DNA of 64,000 bases from Saprospiraceae bacterium. Lineage in GTDB: Bacteria; Bacteroidota; Bacteroidia; Chitinophagales; Saprospiraceae. Location of the stretch: contig JABAQQ010000028.1 of assembly GCA_019187225.1 (NCBI GenBank), forward strand, positions 1 through 64,000, in the 5' to 3' direction. Under the pieces are notes generated by a model that saw nothing but the letters and a program-made list of their open reading frames with translations, did no database searches and was not told the origin of the DNA. Shown here in pieces: positions 51,353 to 61,156 of the stretch. The position numbers and the translations under genes are program-made. Every line of letters starts with the position of its first letter. The first letter of the stretch is position 1.

Positions 51353-53092
51353 TTATTCAACGCCGGATCGCGTGATTGACGTTTTTTTCCCGATCCCGTT
51401 TTGATTGAACGCCTCGATCCGAAAATAATACGGCAGGTCTTTGTCCATGCCTTTGAACCAGTATTCGTTGCGGCCGTACACCAGGATGTTGTTGTAGAGT
51501 TTGTCCGGTTCGGTACCAAACCAAATGGTGTAACCCGTCGCTTCGTCGCTTTGTTGCCAGCGCAGCCAGGCATTGCGGGGTTCGCTTTTACCGCGCAAAA
51601 CGATGAAGCGCTGCACCGTGTCGGGCACAACGCCCCCTCCTTTTCCGAACACGCGGAAACCGCTTAAAGCAAATTTGCCCGACGGCATGTGAACGTTTTC
51701 GATTTTCAGGAAACGGGTTTGCACTGCTTTTTCCAATTCCACATAGTCATGCGGCATGTCGGTCCGGTTATTCCGCTTGTCCACCAGGATTTCCCACTTA
51801 CGGCCGTCCGTGGAATGTGAGATCAGGTACTGGTGATACAGACCCGGTTGTTTGCCCAGAAAAACCGCATCCTGGTCGGCATAGTTGATCTGAATGGCAT
51901 TAACCGTGCAGACCTCTCCCAAATCGCTTTGCAGCCATTCGCCCTTGTCAGCCGTCGTGGCACTCCAATACGTCCTGATATCCTCGTCCACAGCATAGTT
52001 GGGCGCGTAACCGCCGAGCGTAGACGACACCTGCACTGGTTTGTTGTAGTTGAGCAACATCCAGCCGGTGAACCGGCTTTGGAGGTGGTCGGCAGGGCCG
52101 GAGGGAAGGTAGTGCGGGTAGTCGCCGTAGGCTGTATTGCAGTACAGAACTCCGTCTTTGTCGAAACCCGCCGGCCAGATACCGAGCCGGCGTTCGAAAT
52201 TGTTCTTGACGGAAATGGCAATGGTAGACACGTGCCACCAGTTGCCGGATTTGTCCTGGTACGTGGCGCCGTGACCCGCGCCGCGCGCGAAGCCGCCGGG
52301 CTTGTAAGCGAAGGGATTATGGCGCTGATACAGGAATGGCCCCAGGGGGCGATCGGCCACGTACACGCCGTCGCCGTAACCGCTGAATTCAGTGCCGGGC
52401 GCGCCATACTGCAGGTAATATTTCCCCCGGTGTTTGTTCATCCAGGCGCCTTCGATGAAGGGGGCGAGGAAGGTATTGTCGTTGTATTCGCCGAAGCGCT
52501 CCCAGCCGTGTTGCTCGCCGTCCAGCCGGATGAGTTCTTTTCGCTCGCCGATGGGCTGCAAGGTCTTGCGGTCAATTTCCTGTCCGTAAATGGGATACAC
52601 ATTGCTGGAGCCGAAGTAAATATACACCCGTCCGTCGTCGTCGGCAAAAAATGCCGGGTCCCAGGCGCCAGCCTGAAAAGAATCCACCGCTTCCGTCCAG
52701 GCGTCGCGCTGCGGGTCGGTGCTCATCCAGAGTGGAAAATCTTTGGTGTAGGTGGAGCCGATGACGAGCAGTGTGTCTCCGAGCACCAACGTGGCCGGAG
52801 CGCAGAGTTCGTCGTACACCTTGTGCCGGGGCTTGAGGAATTTACGCGGGACGAACGTCCACGCCGCCATATCCTCGCTCCACCAATAACCCCATTGGTT
52901 GGTGGAAAACAGGTAATATTTGTCCCTGAACAAGGTAATGACCGGGTCGGCAGTCGCCCGGTGGCGGCCCATTTCGGAGAAATTGGGAATGGGCGTGTAG
53001 CCGTAGTCGAGGTCGAGGGGGTTACACCAGGTTTTTTGCTGGGCGTACAAGGGAAGGGCCAGGACGAGGAAAAAGTATAAAATACGCTTCAT
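51353..53092 (-). CDS. Secreted glycosyl hydrolase family 43-like protein with carbohydrate-binding tail
   Basis: A 579-residue protein with a signal peptide (MKRILYFFLVLALPLYA). Residues 18-320 form a five-bladed beta-propeller with the GH43-like acid residues: ATADPVITLF (about 45), AWDPAFFADDDGRVYIYFG, EGAWMNKHRGKYYLQY. A discoidin/F5-F8-like domain follows (NYAVDEDIRTYWSATTADKGEWLQSDLG) and a C-terminal FN3-like region (RNAWLRWQQSDEATGYTIWFG). Activity on arabinan or xylan side chains is possible. It has no T9SS tail, so it is probably periplasmic. Confidence 0.85.
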   Translation of the reverse strand: MKRILYFFLVLALPLYAQQKTWCNPLDLDYGYTPIPNFSEMGRHRATADPVITLFRDKYYLFSTNQWGYWWSEDMAAWTFVPRKFLKPRHKVYDELCAPATLVLGDTLLVIGSTYTKDFPLWMSTDPQRDAWTEAVDSFQAGAWDPAFFADDDGRVYIYFGSSNVYPIYGQEIDRKTLQPIGERKELIRLDGEQHGWERFGEYNDNTFLAPFIEGAWMNKHRGKYYLQYGAPGTEFSGYGDGVYVADRPLGPFLYQRHNPFAYKPGGFARGAGHGATYQDKSGNWWHVSTIAISVKNNFERRLGIWPAGFDKDGVLYCNTAYGDYPHYLPSGPADHLQSRFTGWMLLNYNKPVQVSSTLGGYAPNYAVDEDIRTYWSATTADKGEWLQSDLGEVCTVNAIQINYADQDAVFLGKQPGLYHQYLISHSTDGRKWEILVDKRNNRTDMPHDYVELEKAVQTRFLKIENVHMPSGKFALSGFRVFGKGGGVVPDTVQRFIVLRGKSEPRNAWLRWQQSDEATGYTIWFGTEPDKLYNNILVYGRNEYWFKGMDKDLPYYFRIEAFNQNGIGKKTSITRSGVE

Positions 53093-53171
53093 AAGTTGTT
53101 GATTTTCCGTTGAAAAAAGCATTCGCAATTTCAAACCAATCGAACAAAATCAAACCATTTCAAACGATCGC

Positions 53172-54308
53172 CTACACAATTTTCTCCACCTCATAAATTG
53201 AATTGATCTTCCCTGCGAACAGGCAATAAAAACGCGGTTCGGCGCGCAGCATGGATATTTCGGTGGGGCGTCCGTCGTCAATATAACTGGCTTTCAATTT
53301 TGACTTGATGGTATAATAAGAAAAAAGGTGTTGGAAGCGCACGGACTCGCTGAAATACTGCCGCATCTGAGCGAGCATTTTGTAGGCATTGCTTTCCGGA
53401 CGGCGCGGACAATCGGTGCAGATACCCGGCGCTTCAGGGCGGCAACGCGGATCATCGGCTGTCTGACAATCGAAACGCGGCAGGTTGTCGTAACTGATCT
53501 TGTGGTGCGTGTAAGCGACGGAGGAGAGAGACAGTAATCCGCTCAATCCGTAGGGCATTATGGAACCGAATGGCCCGTCCATGACCGTCAGTCCTTTCGC
53601 AGCGAACCGGGGCGAGGCGATGAAGGCAATTTCTGATATTTCGTGGGTCAAAGCGATATCGTCCACGCCAAACAGGCGGTTGACGGCGTTGGTGGCGGCG
53701 TAGGTGGCGTTGATAACCGTAGCGGTTTCAAGGCTTCGGAGTTCGGGAACACCCGGGCCGGAATTTTTTATTTTTAGCGACCAGGCTTTGTTGTCCGCCG
53801 TCGCCGAATCCACGATCGTATTTTTAAAAACCGAAATTCCCGGCGTTTTTTCAACTTTTTCGCTGTAAAACTCGCGGAGCAGCACGGGGTCGAACGAATA
53901 TTCTTCTGTGCGGTAGAGCGCTTCCAGGCGGTTGAAATTGAAAAGATTGTGTTCAAAAATTCGTTCGCAGGGGATATTCAGATACCGGCAAAAACGCTCG
54001 AATTGCAAGGGATCGGTAAAAGACCCGAAGCGATCAATCGCGTAGTATTTTTCAAAAGTAAAATTGACAAAACGGCGGTGTTCAGCCGTGAAGCGTTCTT
54101 TGTGTTCGTCGCTCAGCGCCGCTGTGGCAATGCTGCGCGGATAATGGTAACCGCTGTGCAACCTAGCCTGGTTGACCAGCGACGCCTTTTGAAACAACCG
54201 CGCCTCCTTCTCCAGTAAGGCCACCCGGGCGCCCTTTCCCGCGAGGTAAAGTGCGGCGTAACACCCGAAGATGCCGCCGCCGATGACAACAAAATCGAAT
54301 CGTTGCAT
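53172..54308 (-). CDS. FAD-dependent oxidoreductase (DAO family)
   Basis: A 378-residue flavoprotein. Start at 54308 (MQRFDFVVIGGGIFGCYAALYLAGKGARVALLEKE), a Rossmann dinucleotide motif GGGIFG. Other traits: LVNQARLHSGYHYPRS, LETATVINATYAATN and a Cys-rich insert at about 282-305 (FDCQTADDPRCRPEAPGICT) that could hold a metal or Fe-S site. The family covers D-amino acid and 2-hydroxyglutarate oxidases; the substrate is open. Preceded by a GTCATT repeat at its promoter. Confidence 0.82.
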   Translation of the reverse strand: MQRFDFVVIGGGIFGCYAALYLAGKGARVALLEKEARLFQKASLVNQARLHSGYHYPRSIATAALSDEHKERFTAEHRRFVNFTFEKYYAIDRFGSFTDPLQFERFCRYLNIPCERIFEHNLFNFNRLEALYRTEEYSFDPVLLREFYSEKVEKTPGISVFKNTIVDSATADNKAWSLKIKNSGPGVPELRSLETATVINATYAATNAVNRLFGVDDIALTHEISEIAFIASPRFAAKGLTVMDGPFGSIMPYGLSGLLSLSSVAYTHHKISYDNLPRFDCQTADDPRCRPEAPGICTDCPRRPESNAYKMLAQMRQYFSESVRFQHLFSYYTIKSKLKASYIDDGRPTEISMLRAEPRFYCLFAGKINSIYEVEKIV

Positions 54309-54326
54309 GGGGCGAAGGTAAAAGGT

Positions 54327-54361
54327 CATTGGGAGTCATTTGAGGTCATTTGCAGTCATTA
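54327..54361. repeat. GTCATT-type repeat (family H)
   Basis: Four GTCATT cores spaced 10 bp apart (GGTCATTGGGAGTCATTTGA and on). It lies in the leader of the FAD oxidoreductase gene. The 260 bp after it, before the adhesin gene, has no gene that I recognise. Confidence 0.65.
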
Positions 54362-54623
54362 ACCCCCGGGCATCCCTGATATTCCCCGGTTGACTTTTTA
54401 TGACCTCTCATAGTTCTTAACAACTCCCTGTTTGGCGAAACGAAGGGTAATCGTATTTTCACGCCCGGTTTCCCGTCGGCACCGACCTTTTCCTTTGGTG
54501 GACATACCGGTTCTCCAAATTATTTCTTCCAGCAGGAAGCGTTTGTCAGGGCCGATGTATCTGTAATGCTCGTAGTTTCTCTTAATCTAACCGGCTTTCA
54601 GCCAAATAATAAAATCCTGTTTC

Positions 54624-57600
54624 ATGAATAAAAAACTACTCCTGTTTTCTTTTCTTCTGATTCTCTTTCAACAGGTTGTCAAAGCCCAGGTGACTCCGCA
54701 ATGTTCGAATCCGCCACCGCCCGGCGCGGAATCCTGTCCGACGACCTGCGTTTATTGCGATTTCGACGGCTACATGGGCATCAACAACGGTACGCCTTCG
54801 GGCGGCAATACGGTATGCGGTCAGATATTCATCCACAATGACCAATGGTTCGGTTTTGTGGCTGGTACTGATTGCATTACCATCAATATTGCCACCAGCA
54901 ACTGCGCCGACGGCAACGGCATGCAAGCGGCATTTTTCGACGATTGCGACGGCGATGCCATCACATGCAATCCCGGTTCGGGCGGCGGCGAAGGTCAGCC
55001 GCTGGAATTGTCCTATTGTGGCTTCGTCCCCGGTCAGACCTACTATCTCATGGTGGACGGCTGGACGGGCGACGTCTGCAATTTTGAGATCGAAGTGCTC
55101 GACGGTTCCATTACCCCCCCGGCATCCGGACAGCCACCGGTGCCGATCGGCCCGACGGAGGTATGTCCCGGAGCAGTTGTTGTCTATACCATTCCGGAAG
55201 TGCCGGGCGCGGGTTATTACCAGTGGACGACGCCTCCGGGCTCCAAAATCAACGCCACCAACTCCAACAACCAAACTTTCCAGGCTCCTGAAGGCACAAC
55301 CATTACGGTCACCTTTGGCAATGCCGGCGGCAATGTGTGCGTAAAGGTTGGCAATGCCTGTTCGCAGCCCTTGCAATCCTGCCTGGCTGTGACCAACAAG
55401 GTCATCCCTCCGACGGTAAAACCCAAAGTAGTGATTTGTCCGGAAGATCTTCCCTATATGTGGGATGAGCAACCGTATACTAACATCAGTTTGCCGGGTA
55501 CTTATAACCTGACTTCGTCTCCTTATGATTCCTACCTCGGTTGCGATAGCCTCGTAAAACAGACCATCGAGGTGAAACAACCTACCCTGACCAACATCGG
55601 CACGAAGTACATTTGTGAAGGCCAATGTTTTGTGTACAACAACAACTCCTATTGCGATGCCGGAACCTTTACCGAGATCATTCAGTCGGTTTTCGAATGC
55701 GACAGCGCCATTCAATTCACTGTTGTGAAAGTGCCTGCCGTTGCGGTGATACAGCCGGTTATGCCGATAGACTGCAACAGTCCGGCATTGCAGTTGAACA
55801 GCAGTGGTTCCACCAACGGCCCATCTATTACCTACAACTGGACGAATGCCGGCTGGACAACGATCGGTAACCAGTCAACACAAAGCGTGACCACAACGGG
55901 TACATATAACCTGATCATCACGAACAACTTCGCGGGGGCGGCCTGCAAGGATACCGCGACCATACAGGTAACAGGGAACACCACCCCTCCGGGTGCTTCG
56001 GCAAACGGGGGCAACATTACTTGCGTCGCCTCCTCCGTCAACCTGCAGGGTAGTTCGCCCACGAATGGCGTGAACTATCAATGGAGCGGTCCCGGAATTA
56101 CGCCCGCCAACCAAAACCAGCAAAATCCCACCGTCAACGCTATCGGCGTTTACACCCTCACCGTCACAAATCCTGCCAACGGCTGTACGTCCACGGCCAC
56201 CGCATCTGTGACCGGTGACATCACGCCACCTACTGCCAGCGCAACCGGTGATACCATTACCTGCCTGCAGGCCAATGCCACGATCACTTCTTCCACCAAT
56301 GCACCGACACCTGTTTACAATTGGAGCGGTCCCGGTATCAATGCCGGCAATCAAACCGTTGCAAATCCGACGGTCGCCGTGCAGGGGACATACAACGTCA
56401 CCATTACCAACAGCGGTAACGGCTGCAGCGCCACCGCAACGGCAGTTGTTAGTCAGAATATTGCGGTGCCAATAGCCAGCGCAGGCGCCGATAAAATTAT
56501 TAACTGTCTGCAAACCAGTGTCATACTCGACGGCTCCGGCAGCGCGGGTGGCGCCACAGTAACTTTTGGCTGGACGGGCGCAGGCATCAATGCCGGCAAT
56601 CAAAACATTCCCGCTCCAACGGTCAACCAGGCCGATACTTACATTCTGACCGTGACCAACCCGGCCAATGGATGCTTCAAAAAAGACACCGTTGTGGTCA
56701 CTGCCAATCTTGCGATCCCCACGGCGAACGCCGGTCCCGATAAAACACTCACCTGTACGGTTACGACCGTTACCCTGGGAGGAAATAATTCTTCGCAAGG
56801 AGCTGATTTTACGGCGACCTGGAGCGGCCCCGGCATCAACGCCGGCAACCAAAACCAGTACAATCCGATGGTAAACATACCCGGCCTTTATACCCTGACC
56901 GTTACCAATACCGTCAACGGATGCTCGGCCAGTGAAGATGTGGTCATTTCTCAGGATATTGCTACTCCCACTGCCAATGCCGGATCCGATCAAATGCTTA
57001 CCTGTTCTTCTCCCAATGGAATCACGCTGAATGGTTCCGGCACTCCGGCAGGCGTCGTGTTCCTGTGGTCAGGTGCAGGCATTGGCGCCAACAACCAAAA
57101 CCAGCAAAATCCGACCGTTACGCTGCCCGATACCTACACACTCCAGGTAACCAATCCGGTCAATGGCTGTACCGATACCGACCAGGTGGTGGTGACGCAG
57201 GATGCCAACGTACCGATTGCGAATGCAGGACCCGACCTCGAACTGAATTGCACGGTCAACTCCGTCAACATCAACGGTTCCGGCTCCTCTTCGGGCGCAG
57301 GCATTACGTATCAATGGAGCGGCCCCGGCATTTCAGGCGCCAACGTTACGGCGCAAAGCCCGACCAATATTACCCTGCCGGGCACTTACAATCTGACCGT
57401 GACCAATACGAACAACAACTGCGTCAATACCGATGTCGTTGTGATCGCGGAAGATATCACCCCTCCCACAGCCGATGCGGGCAACGACCTGGTGCTGAAC
57501 TGTTATAACAACGCCACGGACACGCTGGATGCCTCGGGGTCCAGCACAGGCGCGAATTATACCGTATTGTGGAGTGGCCCGGGCATTACGCCTGCCAATC

Positions 57601-60600
57601 AAAACGACCTGATGCCGGTAGTCACCGCACCTGGCGTTTACACGGTGCTGATTACCAATACGGACAACACCTGCACGGCTACGGCACAGGCAACCGTCAC
57701 CGACGACCTCACCCAACCAACCGCCGACGCGGGCGCAGACAAGGTTATTGACTGCGTAACCACCTCTACGGCAATCGGCGGCAATTCTTCTGCCGGAGCA
57801 ACCTTCACCTATAAATGGACGGGACCGGGCATCACACCCGCTCTGGAGTCCCTTGCCCAACCCGTTGTGAGCGAACCGGGCACCTACCAGATCGTCGTCA
57901 CGAATACGATCAACGGTTGCACGGCCTCCAACGACGTAGAGGTGACCACCAATGCCGTGTATCCCACTGCCAGCGCAGGCGCCGACGGGTTGCTGACGTG
58001 CGCCCAACCGACCGCAATACTGGATGGCTCCGGTTCCTCCTCGGGCGCCGTTTTCCAAATCGTCTGGACAGGACCGGATATTTCGCCGGCCAACCAGAAC
58101 CAGATTTCACCCAGCGTCACCAAGGCCGGAACTTATATCCTGACCATTACCAACACAACGAACAGCTGTGTCACGACAGATACGGTAGAAGTAGATGAAA
58201 ACAAGGTCGTGCCAGCCGCCGCTGCAGGACAGGATTGGATACTTGACTGCCAAACCCTCGATGTCACGCTCGACGGAAGCCTTTCCGATACGGGATCGGT
58301 CATCGTTTATCAATGGAACGGCAATGGCATCAATGCGGGCAACCAAAATCAGCAAAACCCAACGGTAAACCTGCCCGGTGATTACACCCTCTTGGTCACG
58401 AATACCGAAAACGGCTGCACCGCACAGGATATGGTAACGGTGGATCAGGATATTGCAGCGCCAACAGCCAGCGCGGGCACTGATTTCACTTTGACCTGCC
58501 TGCAAAACAGCCAGGCAATTGACGGATCGGCATCGAGCGCGGGCCCGAATTTCACCTATATCTGGCAAGGCCCGGGTATCAACACGGGCAACTTCGATGT
58601 CCAGAATCCGGTCGTGGGCGATTCCGGGACTTACATCCTGATCGTAACCAATATCCAGAACCATTGCACCGCAACGGACGATGTATATGTTACACTCGAC
58701 GGTGATTTTCCGGTGACAGAAGCGGGGGTGGATCAGACATTGACCTGCCAGAATGACACCATTCAATTGGACGGTTCTCAATCGCAATCTGGCGCAGGCA
58801 TCACCTATGCCTGGAGCGGTCCGGGCATAGTGGCAGGTCAGGCCAACAATATTTCTCCCTTCGTCTATCTGAGCGGCGCTTATACGCTGACGGTGACCAA
58901 TACGAACAATGGTTGCTCCAAAACCGACATCGTCAACGTGAACGAAGACTTTATTCCTCCGGTAGCCAATGCCGGTCCCGACCCGACGCTCACCTGCGCC
59001 AACAGCACCACCGGTGTGACGCTCAGTTCGGCCGGCTCCAGCAACGGCCCCGGCTTCACTTACCTATGGTCGGGCCCCGGCATCACAACCGCCAACCAGA
59101 ACCAGGCCAACCCGACCGTTCTCGTCACCGGCCTCTATACGCTGATCGTCACCAACACCATGAACGGTTGTACCAGTTCGGATGAAGTCAACGTCAACCA
59201 GGATCAAAACCTGCCGACAGCCAGTGCCGGCCCGGATCAAACCCTTACATGCGACATCCTTACGGTTGCATTGGACGGTAGCGGGTCTTCAGCGCCGGGC
59301 GGCGGTGTACTCCAGTATGAATGGACGGGTCCCGGTATTGCCGGCAACGGCGGCGAGGTCATGCCCAGCGTTTCATCCGCAGGCGTTTATACGCTTACCG
59401 TGTTTAACCCGGCGACAGGTTGCCAGGCATCGGATAATGTAGAGGTATTCCTCGATATCGAAGTGCCGGTACTGACCACAACAGGAGATACGATCACCTG
59501 CGATCAGCAACAAGGCACTTTGAGCGTGACCAGTTCCATCCCCGGTACCCTCTTCAAGTGGGAAGGACTCGGTATTAACCAGGGTAACATGAACCTCGCC
59601 ACTTTGCAGGTGAGCGTTCCGGGCTTTTACACGGTACACGCCACTGCGCCTAATGGTTGCACTGCCGACGCAACGGCCATCATTGACGCGGATGAAAACT
59701 TCCCTGAAGGCGCAGCCGAAGGCGCCGAGCTCAATTGTTTTAACAACGGAATAGGCATCATCGGAGGGGAGGTAGCGACCGTCGGCGCCACATCCTACTG
59801 GACTGGCCCGGGCGGTTTTCAGTCCGACTCATTGCTGGCAACCGTCATACAACCCGGTATTTATACTTTCAATATCGCGGCGCCTAACGGTTGCGTTCGC
59901 AAAATCCCCATCGAGGTGACGGAGAATTTTGAAACACCACAGGTGGTTGCCACCGTTCCGGAACTGCTCGACTGCAACACTACTTCGCTGATCATCAGCG
60001 CCGCAGGCACATCCACCGGTTCAGTTTATACTTACCAGTGGACCACTTCCGGAGGCAACATCGTATCCGGCGCCAATAGTCTTGCTCCGGTCGTGAACAA
60101 GGCAGGGGAATACAAATTGGTCGTATTCCACAATATCAGCGGCTGCAAAGACAGCACAACCGTGCTTGTGGAAAATGATCCGGAAGTACCCACCGCGTTC
60201 AATCTGACCGTGGATGACATCCGCTGCTTCGGCGACGACAACGGTTCCATCATCGTCAACAGCATCAACGGAGGCACTGCGCCGTTTGTCTTCAACCTGA
60301 GCGGCGGCTCCGCATCGGGCAATCAGTATACCGGGCTGACGGCAGGCAACTACACGCTTTCTCTGGAAGATGCCAACGGCTGTCTGCTCGACACCCTCGT
60401 CAGCATCAGCGAACCGAGTGAACTGATCGTCGAACTCGGCCCCGATATTGTCGTGCAACTGGGAGAAGAAGCGACTGTAACAGCACAAATCGCCAACTTT
60501 ACACCCATCCAATCCGTCTCCTGGAATTACGCGCCCAACTGTGACTCGCTCGCCGCGCAATGCATCGAATTTACTTACCTGCCGCTTCAATCGTACCGCC

Positions 60601-60968
60601 ACGTTATCACCGTGCGCGACAGCAACGGGTGCATTGTTCGCGACCAGGTAACGGTACAAGTCAGGAAGGACCGGCTCATCTATGTGCCCAACGTATTCAC
60701 ACCGGGCAGCAATGACCCGCTCAACTCGGTGCTGATGATTCACGGCGGCATCGGCGTGGTGAAAGTGCATAAATGGCAGATCTTCGACCGCTGGGGAGAA
60801 GCCGTGTTCATCCGGGACAACTTCCCGACCGATGACCCGACCTACGCATGGGACGGCAAAATAAAAGGCGACGACGGCCATACCGGCGTTTATGTCTGGT
60901 ACGCCGAAATCGAATTTTTAGACGGTCAGGTGGAATTGTTCAAAGGCGACGTAACCATTATGCGCTGA
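54624..60968 (+). CDS. Giant Ig-like repeat adhesin with SprB-like repeat and type B T9SS sorting domain
   Basis: A 2114-residue secreted protein. After the signal peptide (ending VVKAQ) a Cys-rich head with GxxYYLMVDGWTGD (about 20-175) resembles a jelly-roll module. From about 375 to 1860 there are about 18 tandem Ig-like repeats of about 82 residues, each carrying ANAGPDxxLTC, WSGPGI, NQNQxNPTV and YTLTVTNxxNGC. An SprB-type repeat (FGDDNGSIIVNSINGGTAPFV) follows. The end has LIYVPNVFTPGSNDP, KWQIFDRWGEAVF and a final VELFKGDVTIMR, the gliding-motility sorting domain. Probably a surface-filament adhesin. Confidence 0.9.
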   Translation: MNKKLLLFSFLLILFQQVVKAQVTPQCSNPPPPGAESCPTTCVYCDFDGYMGINNGTPSGGNTVCGQIFIHNDQWFGFVAGTDCITINIATSNCADGNGMQAAFFDDCDGDAITCNPGSGGGEGQPLELSYCGFVPGQTYYLMVDGWTGDVCNFEIEVLDGSITPPASGQPPVPIGPTEVCPGAVVVYTIPEVPGAGYYQWTTPPGSKINATNSNNQTFQAPEGTTITVTFGNAGGNVCVKVGNACSQPLQSCLAVTNKVIPPTVKPKVVICPEDLPYMWDEQPYTNISLPGTYNLTSSPYDSYLGCDSLVKQTIEVKQPTLTNIGTKYICEGQCFVYNNNSYCDAGTFTEIIQSVFECDSAIQFTVVKVPAVAVIQPVMPIDCNSPALQLNSSGSTNGPSITYNWTNAGWTTIGNQSTQSVTTTGTYNLIITNNFAGAACKDTATIQVTGNTTPPGASANGGNITCVASSVNLQGSSPTNGVNYQWSGPGITPANQNQQNPTVNAIGVYTLTVTNPANGCTSTATASVTGDITPPTASATGDTITCLQANATITSSTNAPTPVYNWSGPGINAGNQTVANPTVAVQGTYNVTITNSGNGCSATATAVVSQNIAVPIASAGADKIINCLQTSVILDGSGSAGGATVTFGWTGAGINAGNQNIPAPTVNQADTYILTVTNPANGCFKKDTVVVTANLAIPTANAGPDKTLTCTVTTVTLGGNNSSQGADFTATWSGPGINAGNQNQYNPMVNIPGLYTLTVTNTVNGCSASEDVVISQDIATPTANAGSDQMLTCSSPNGITLNGSGTPAGVVFLWSGAGIGANNQNQQNPTVTLPDTYTLQVTNPVNGCTDTDQVVVTQDANVPIANAGPDLELNCTVNSVNINGSGSSSGAGITYQWSGPGISGANVTAQSPTNITLPGTYNLTVTNTNNNCVNTDVVVIAEDITPPTADAGNDLVLNCYNNATDTLDASGSSTGANYTVLWSGPGITPANQNDLMPVVTAPGVYTVLITNTDNTCTATAQATVTDDLTQPTADAGADKVIDCVTTSTAIGGNSSAGATFTYKWTGPGITPALESLAQPVVSEPGTYQIVVTNTINGCTASNDVEVTTNAVYPTASAGADGLLTCAQPTAILDGSGSSSGAVFQIVWTGPDISPANQNQISPSVTKAGTYILTITNTTNSCVTTDTVEVDENKVVPAAAAGQDWILDCQTLDVTLDGSLSDTGSVIVYQWNGNGINAGNQNQQNPTVNLPGDYTLLVTNTENGCTAQDMVTVDQDIAAPTASAGTDFTLTCLQNSQAIDGSASSAGPNFTYIWQGPGINTGNFDVQNPVVGDSGTYILIVTNIQNHCTATDDVYVTLDGDFPVTEAGVDQTLTCQNDTIQLDGSQSQSGAGITYAWSGPGIVAGQANNISPFVYLSGAYTLTVTNTNNGCSKTDIVNVNEDFIPPVANAGPDPTLTCANSTTGVTLSSAGSSNGPGFTYLWSGPGITTANQNQANPTVLVTGLYTLIVTNTMNGCTSSDEVNVNQDQNLPTASAGPDQTLTCDILTVALDGSGSSAPGGGVLQYEWTGPGIAGNGGEVMPSVSSAGVYTLTVFNPATGCQASDNVEVFLDIEVPVLTTTGDTITCDQQQGTLSVTSSIPGTLFKWEGLGINQGNMNLATLQVSVPGFYTVHATAPNGCTADATAIIDADENFPEGAAEGAELNCFNNGIGIIGGEVATVGATSYWTGPGGFQSDSLLATVIQPGIYTFNIAAPNGCVRKIPIEVTENFETPQVVATVPELLDCNTTSLIISAAGTSTGSVYTYQWTTSGGNIVSGANSLAPVVNKAGEYKLVVFHNISGCKDSTTVLVENDPEVPTAFNLTVDDIRCFGDDNGSIIVNSINGGTAPFVFNLSGGSASGNQYTGLTAGNYTLSLEDANGCLLDTLVSISEPSELIVELGPDIVVQLGEEATVTAQIANFTPIQSVSWNYAPNCDSLAAQCIEFTYLPLQSYRHVITVRDSNGCIVRDQVTVQVRKDRLIYVPNVFTPGSNDPLNSVLMIHGGIGVVKVHKWQIFDRWGEAVFIRDNFPTDDPTYAWDGKIKGDDGHTGVYVWYAEIEFLDGQVELFKGDVTIMR

Positions 60969-60989
60969 TGTAATTCCGCCGATACAATG

Positions 60990-61030
60990 AAACTGCCTCC
61001 GGGGGATCGTCCGCCGGGGGCAGTTTTTTT
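60990..61030 (+). terminator. Rho-independent terminator after the adhesin gene
   Basis: AAACTGCC-T-CCGG / CCGG-GGGCAGTTTTTTT hairpin with a T-run, 22 bp after the stop codon. Confidence 0.88.
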
Positions 61031-61038
61031 ATCCCGTA

Positions 61039-61136
61039 CCGCCAGGTTTTCAGCATCAGTTCGTGCGACGTTTACTAAACTTTTGGAAGTTTAGTAAACG
61101 TGTCTCCTGCTTTCGGCCATACTGAAAACCTGGCGG
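61039..61136. repeat. Nested inverted repeat
   Basis: Outer arms of 18 bp (61039-61056 and 61119-61136, one mismatch; CCGCCAGGTTTTCAG) enclose a perfect 14 bp inner palindrome CGTTTACTAAACTT / AAGTTTAGTAAACG at 61069-61100 with a TTGG loop. No gene lies inside. Confidence 0.85.
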
Positions 61137-61156
61137 CGCGGATTTTACATTGAAAA

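Noticed and set aside
54411-54628. Open stretch before the giant adhesin gene
   Set aside because: No start codon with a plausible N-terminus and no recognisable motif; treated as leader region.
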